The notes under the pieces were generated by a model that saw only the letters and a list, made by a program, of their open reading frames with translations, was not told the DNA's origin and did no database searches. The translations under genes were made by a program, and so were the position numbers. A stretch of 33,448 nt of DNA, taken from positions 1-33,448 of the forward strand of contig JACQTO010000233.1 of the NCBI GenBank assembly GCA_016210745.1, written 5' to 3'. This DNA is from Betaproteobacteria bacterium. GTDB lineage: Bacteria > Pseudomonadota > Gammaproteobacteria > Burkholderiales > SG8-39. Of the stretch, positions 31,572-33,448 are shown piece after piece; the stretch's first letter is position 1, and every line of letters begins with the position of its first letter.

Positions 31572-33448
31572 ATGACATTCATGCCGAAATTCACCCGCCG
31601 CTCCTTCATCATCGGCAGCGCCGCGCTCGGAGGAGGCCTCGCGCTTGGCCTGCGCCTGCCGTTCGGCCCCGAGGTCGTGCGTGCAGCCGACGGCTCGCCC
31701 GAAATCAACGCGTGGGTCGTAATCCGCCCCGACGACACGGTGGTCATTCGGATCGCCCGGTCGGAAATGGGTCAGGGCACGCTCACCGGGCTTGCGCAAC
31801 TCGTCGCCGAGGAACTCGAATGCAACTGGGCGAAGGTGACGACCGAATACCCGACTCCCGGCCAGAGCGTCGCGCGCAAGCGCGTGTGGGGCGACTTCTC
31901 GACCGGGGGCAGCCGCGGCATCCGCATGTCGCATGAATACGTGCGCAAGGGCGGAGCAGCGGCGCGCGAAATGCTCGTGCAGGCAGCGGCCAACGAGTGG
32001 AAGGTCCCGGCCTCCGAATGCAGCGCCTCGAACAGCGTCGTCACGCACAAACCCTCGGGGCGCAAGACGACCTACGGCAAAGTGGCCGAAGCCGCCGCGA
32101 GACTGGAGCCGCCAAAGGACGTGAAGCTCAAGGACCCGAAGGACTGGAAGCTCATCGGCAAACCGGTGAAGCGGCTCGACACCATGGACAAGGTGATCGG
32201 CAAGCAGATCTACGGGGCCGACCTGAAGCTTCCCGGCATGCTCAATGCCGCGATCAAAGATTGTCCGGTCTTCGGCGGCAAGGTGAAGAGCTTCGAGGCG
32301 GCGAAGGTCGCCGGCATGAAGGGCGTGAAGAAAGTCGTGCAGGTCGGCGACTCGGGCGTCGCGGTGCTCGCCGACACTTGGTGGCAGGCGAAGACCGCAC
32401 TCGATGCGCTGCCGATCGTCTGGGACGAGGGTGAGAACGCCAAGGTGTCGAGCGAGTCGATCGCCGGGATGCTGAAGGCGGGCCTGGACGCGGAGCAGGC
32501 GTTCGTCGGCAACCAGGCGGGCGACGCCAAGGCCGCCTTGGCGGGCGCGGCCAAGAAGGTGGAAGCGGTCTACGCCTATCCGTTCCAGAACCACGCGACG
32601 ATGGAGCCGATGAAAGCGACCGCGCTCTACACGCCGGAGAAGTGCGAAGTGTGGGTGCCGACACAGAACGGCGAGGCCGCGTTCGCGGCGACCGTGGCGG
32701 CGTCGGGGCTGCCGGCCGAGAAGTGCGAGGTCTACAAGATTCACCTCGGCGGCGGGTTCGGGCGGCGCGGCGCGTTCCACGATTACGTCACGCAGGCCGT
32801 GCTGATCGCGAAACAGATGCCCGGCACGCCGGTGAAGCTGCTCTGGTCGCGCGAGGAAGACATGCTGCACGGCAGGTACCACCCGGTGATGCAATGCAGG
32901 CTCACCGGCGGTCTGGACGCCAGCGGCAACCTGACCGGCCTGCACATCCGGCTATCGGGTCAGTCGATCCTGACCTCGGTGTTCCCGAACGCCCTGGACA
33001 AGGGCAAGGACCCGCTCAGCTTCCAGGGCCTGCTGCCCGCCGGAGAGCATTCGTTCGAGTACAGCGTGCCCAACCTGCTCATCGACCACGCGATGCGCAA
33101 CACGCATGTGCCGCCGGGCTTCTGGCGGGGGGTGAACATCAATCAGAACGCCATCTTCCTCGAGTGCTTCATGGACGAGCTGGCGGAAGCGGCCGGCCAG
33201 GACGCGCTCGAATTCCGGCGCAAGCTGATGGCGACCCATCCCAAGTCGCTCGCGGTGCTGGACGCGGTGGCCAAGAAGGCCGGCTGGGGCAAGCGGGCGC
33301 CGAAGGGCGTGCACCGCGGGCTCGCGCACTTCAGGTGCTTCGGCAGCTACGTCGCGGCGTGCGCCGAGATCTCCGTCAGCGGGGGAAACAAGGTAAAAGT
33401 CCGCCGCATCGTCTGCGCCACGGACCCCGGGTACGCCGTCAACCCGGC
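31572..33448 (+). CDS. iorB: Molybdopterin-binding subunit, IorB-like, Tat-exported (cut by window edge)
   Basis: 625 complete codons from ATG 31572, which has a perfect AGGAGG 5 bases upstream; the gene runs off the right edge of the window (family length is about 730-750). The N terminus has a twin-arginine signal (FTRRSFIIG, then a hydrophobic stretch to about 37), so the folded cofactor-loaded enzyme is probably exported to the periplasm. Seen: VVIRPDDTVVIRIARSEMGQ (the first molybdopterin-domain segment), WGDFSTGGSRGIRMS, a central 'KPVKRLD--DKVIGKQIYGAD' junction, QNHATMEPMKAT, and the molybdopterin loop HLGGGFGRRG. In the family the catalytic glutamate lies near the C terminus and is outside this window. 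The 2Fe-2S partner precedes it and lacks its own signal, so it would ride along in the complex. Confidence 0.88.
   Translation, partial: MTFMPKFTRRSFIIGSAALGGGLALGLRLPFGPEVVRAADGSPEINAWVVIRPDDTVVIRIARSEMGQGTLTGLAQLVAEELECNWAKVTTEYPTPGQSVARKRVWGDFSTGGSRGIRMSHEYVRKGGAAAREMLVQAAANEWKVPASECSASNSVVTHKPSGRKTTYGKVAEAAARLEPPKDVKLKDPKDWKLIGKPVKRLDTMDKVIGKQIYGADLKLPGMLNAAIKDCPVFGGKVKSFEAAKVAGMKGVKKVVQVGDSGVAVLADTWWQAKTALDALPIVWDEGENAKVSSESIAGMLKAGLDAEQAFVGNQAGDAKAALAGAAKKVEAVYAYPFQNHATMEPMKATALYTPEKCEVWVPTQNGEAAFAATVAASGLPAEKCEVYKIHLGGGFGRRGAFHDYVTQAVLIAKQMPGTPVKLLWSREEDMLHGRYHPVMQCRLTGGLDASGNLTGLHIRLSGQSILTSVFPNALDKGKDPLSFQGLLPAGEHSFEYSVPNLLIDHAMRNTHVPPGFWRGVNINQNAIFLECFMDELAEAAGQDALEFRRKLMATHPKSLAVLDAVAKKAGWGKRAPKGVHRGLAHFRCFGSYVAACAEISVSGGNKVKVRRIVCATDPGYAVNP

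Overview
This is chromosomal DNA of a GC-rich betaproteobacterium, most likely Burkholderiales or a near relative. The evidence is the gene order of the division and cell-wall (dcw) cluster, the form of its proteins (a short 'MLKQRTLK' LpxC, a MurB of the short class, FtsZ ending in YDIPAFLRKQAD), and a remnant of a TctC/Bug solute-binding protein, a family greatly expanded in Burkholderiales. I saw no tRNA, rRNA, CRISPR array, prophage or transposase.

Region 1 (about 1-21,500) is a complete dcw cluster read on the minus strand, so it runs from high to low coordinates: mraZ, rsmH, ftsL, ftsI, murE, murF, mraY, murD, ftsW, murG, murC, murB, ddl, ftsQ, ftsA, ftsZ, lpxC, a one-helix membrane protein, then an M23 (LytM) peptidase and the 5' part of secA. 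Only the dciA-like gene (1689-2111) is on the plus strand. Many junctions are ATGA/GTGA or TGATG overlaps, which suggests one translationally coupled operon. It makes lipid II precursors (MurB-G, Ddl, MraY), supplies the divisome (FtsL, I, W, Q, A, Z) and commits carbon to lipid A (LpxC). A sigma70-like promoter (21477-21505) with phased GTGGG boxes just downstream fits MraZ autoregulation.

Region 2 (about 21,500-30,800) is accessory metabolism. It holds a hypothetical protein, a 3-oxoadipyl-CoA thiolase (pcaF type), a pterin carbinolamine dehydratase, a beta-hydroxyacid dehydrogenase with a Bug remnant behind it, a noncanonical M24 (creatinase/prolidase-fold) protein, a divergent D-2-hydroxyacid dehydrogenase, a tandem-domain universal stress protein behind an FNR/ANR-like box, and an nfeD-stomatin (SPFH) pair.

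Region 3 (31,111 to the end) is the start of an isoquinoline 1-oxidoreductase-like molybdenum hydroxylase: a 2Fe-2S subunit followed by a Tat-exported molybdopterin subunit cut by the window edge.

The least expected content is repetitive DNA threaded through this housekeeping region. There are two copies, in opposite orientation, of an element of about 105 bp with a perfect 23-bp stem in which two base pairs differ by compensated changes. A heptamer repeat (ATTCAGG) occurs at four loci, one of them in frame inside murF. A nested palindrome of about 90 bp appears to have inserted into, and rebuilt, the 3' end of ftsW. No complete new multi-gene system was identified; the repeat families and the Asp-to-Cys M24 protein are the leads most worth following.
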